DNA of 64,000 bases from Gemmatimonadota bacterium (GTDB lineage: Bacteria > Latescibacterota > UBA2968 > UBA8231). Of this stretch, positions 63,315 to 64,000 are shown piece after piece. A program made the position numbers and the translations under genes. The notes under the pieces were generated by a model. The model was not told the DNA's origin. It ran no database searches and worked only from the letters and a program-made list of their open reading frames with translations. The DNA lies in the NCBI GenBank assembly GCA_009840005.1, contig VXOR01000009.1, positions 3,098 to 67,097 of the forward strand, given 5' to 3'. Position 1 is the first letter of the stretch. Every line of letters begins with the position of its first letter.

Positions 63315-64000
63315 TCAATCTTCCACCACGTGCAACCGCTGGTTGACAGCCAAGTCTTCGAACACTTGCACCCCCCCGGCCGGCCAGTGAATCTCCAGCC
63401 GCTCGATGCGCTCGGCTGTTCCTAGGCCGAACACGGGGTCGCGCTGACTGGTCGAGAGGAAACCCGATCCCGCCTTTACTTCCCTGAGCTGCCGACGTCC
63501 ACCGGCCCATAGGTACAGGCGGGCACCGATGCCGTCGCGGTTGCTCTGCCGACCCTCTAGCGCGATCGCGAGAAAGTTGCCTTGGGCACCGTCGTTGCGC
63601 AGCAGGGCGAAGCGGCGGCCGTTGTTGACGAGGGCAATGTCTAGGTCGCCATCTTGGTCGATGTCCCCAAAGGAGGAGCCGCGCACCACGTAGGAAGTGG
63701 CAAAAGCCGGCCCACTCTCAGCAGTCACTTCGCGAAAGACGCCCGCGCCCCCATTGCGAAAGACCTGTGCCTGTTGCGCGTAGGTCACCAATTCGTCGTA
63801 CTGTTCAATGTTGTCGTGGACGTGGCCGTTGCCCACGAACAGGTCGAGGTACCCATCGTTGTCCGAGTCGAAAAATCCCGTGCCAAAACCAAGGTAGTTC
63901 AGGCTGAGGTCGCCGAGGCCGGCTTTAAAGCTGATCTCGGAGTAAAACGAACCGTCGTTGCGATACAGCCCGTTGTTTTCCAACTGGTAGTTGGTGACGA
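63315..64000 (-). CDS. CRTAC1-like FG-GAP/ASPIC protein, N-terminus cut by window edge
   Basis: The frame is open through the window edge, so the N-terminus is missing; the last 228 codons are seen. VCBS/FG-GAP repeats: GTGFFDSDNDGYLDLFVGNG and SSFGDIDQDGDLDIALVNNG (calcium loops DxDxDG). The C-terminal ASPIC/UnbV domain has NRDGIGARLYLWAGGRRQLR, GSGFLSTSQRDPVFGLGTAE and IERLEIHWPAGGVQVFED. Such proteins are secreted or surface-bound and very common in these candidate phyla. Function unknown. Confidence 0.9.
   Translation of the reverse strand, partial: VTNYQLENNGLYRNDGSFYSEISFKAGLGDLSLNYLGFGTGFFDSDNDGYLDLFVGNGHVHDNIEQYDELVTYAQQAQVFRNGGAGVFREVTAESGPAFATSYVVRGSSFGDIDQDGDLDIALVNNGRRFALLRNDGAQGNFLAIALEGRQSNRDGIGARLYLWAGGRRQLREVKAGSGFLSTSQRDPVFGLGTAERIERLEIHWPAGGVQVFEDLAVNQRLHVVED

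Overview
The window reads as a chromosomal segment of an uncultured, aerobic, Gram-negative bacterium of moderate-to-high GC. No rRNA is present, so placement is inference. Several traits point to the FCB group or a nearby candidate phylum such as Latescibacterota. These are a short primary-type sigma factor without region 1.1, alternative complex III fused to an A2-type caa3 oxidase operon, FlgD-like Ig and CRTAC1/ASPIC secreted proteins, a phytanoyl-CoA-dioxygenase-like relic, and a cluster of enolase-superfamily and Gfo/Idh/MocA genes.

Layout. 1-4.3 kb: accessory genes (a cut beta-propeller/FlgD protein, an unknown secreted protein, an XRE regulator facing an AAA-like/PD-(D/E)XK protein). 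4.4-31.3 kb: mainly housekeeping, mostly on the minus strand in tightly overlapping operons: cytidylyltransferase, SPOR lipoprotein, hemL, a decayed THUMP methyltransferase, an M16 peptidase pair, trmJ, gmd, gcvP, gcvT, coaE, clpP, an EpmA-like enzyme, clpX with a cold-shock-domain protein, an AI-2E exporter, thioredoxin, holA, a YihY protein, an inositol-phosphatase-family enzyme, a sigma factor, RNase PH, a zinc-finger DnaC-like ATPase and smpB. 31.3-33.6 kb: tRNA-Leu, a glyoxalase-fold protein, a DUF815 ATPase and tRNA-Arg. 33.7-46.0 kb: one long plus-strand respiratory operon, actABCDEF, a small membrane protein, SCO and ctaCDEF. It would carry electrons from quinol through the multiheme complex directly to the oxidase.

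46.0-51.3 kb is an accessory island: a PD-(D/E)XK nuclease-like gene, two copies of a REP-like palindrome, a truncated IS5-type transposase, a BrnT toxin with an antitoxin fused to six ankyrin repeats, a second antitoxin whose toxin is reduced to a stub, and a lone GroES-like protein. 51.3-55.4 kb: DUF362, TolC, glutaredoxin-like and DHH proteins, and tRNA-Lys. 55.4-61.7 kb: a frameshifted discoidin-like/FlgD secreted protein and a sugar-acid catabolic operon of two Gfo/Idh dehydrogenases and two enolase-superfamily dehydratases. 61.8-64 kb: a two-gene module with a CoiA-like zinc protein, then a CRTAC1/ASPIC protein cut by the window edge.

The best candidate for something not previously described is the BrnT toxin paired with an antitoxin-ankyrin fusion (48.9-49.96 kb). 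Others worth a look are the AI-2E exporter with an inserted Ig-like domain, the CoiA-like module, and the island scars (antitoxin cassette beside a duplicated groES tail; REP-like palindrome inside the IS remnant).
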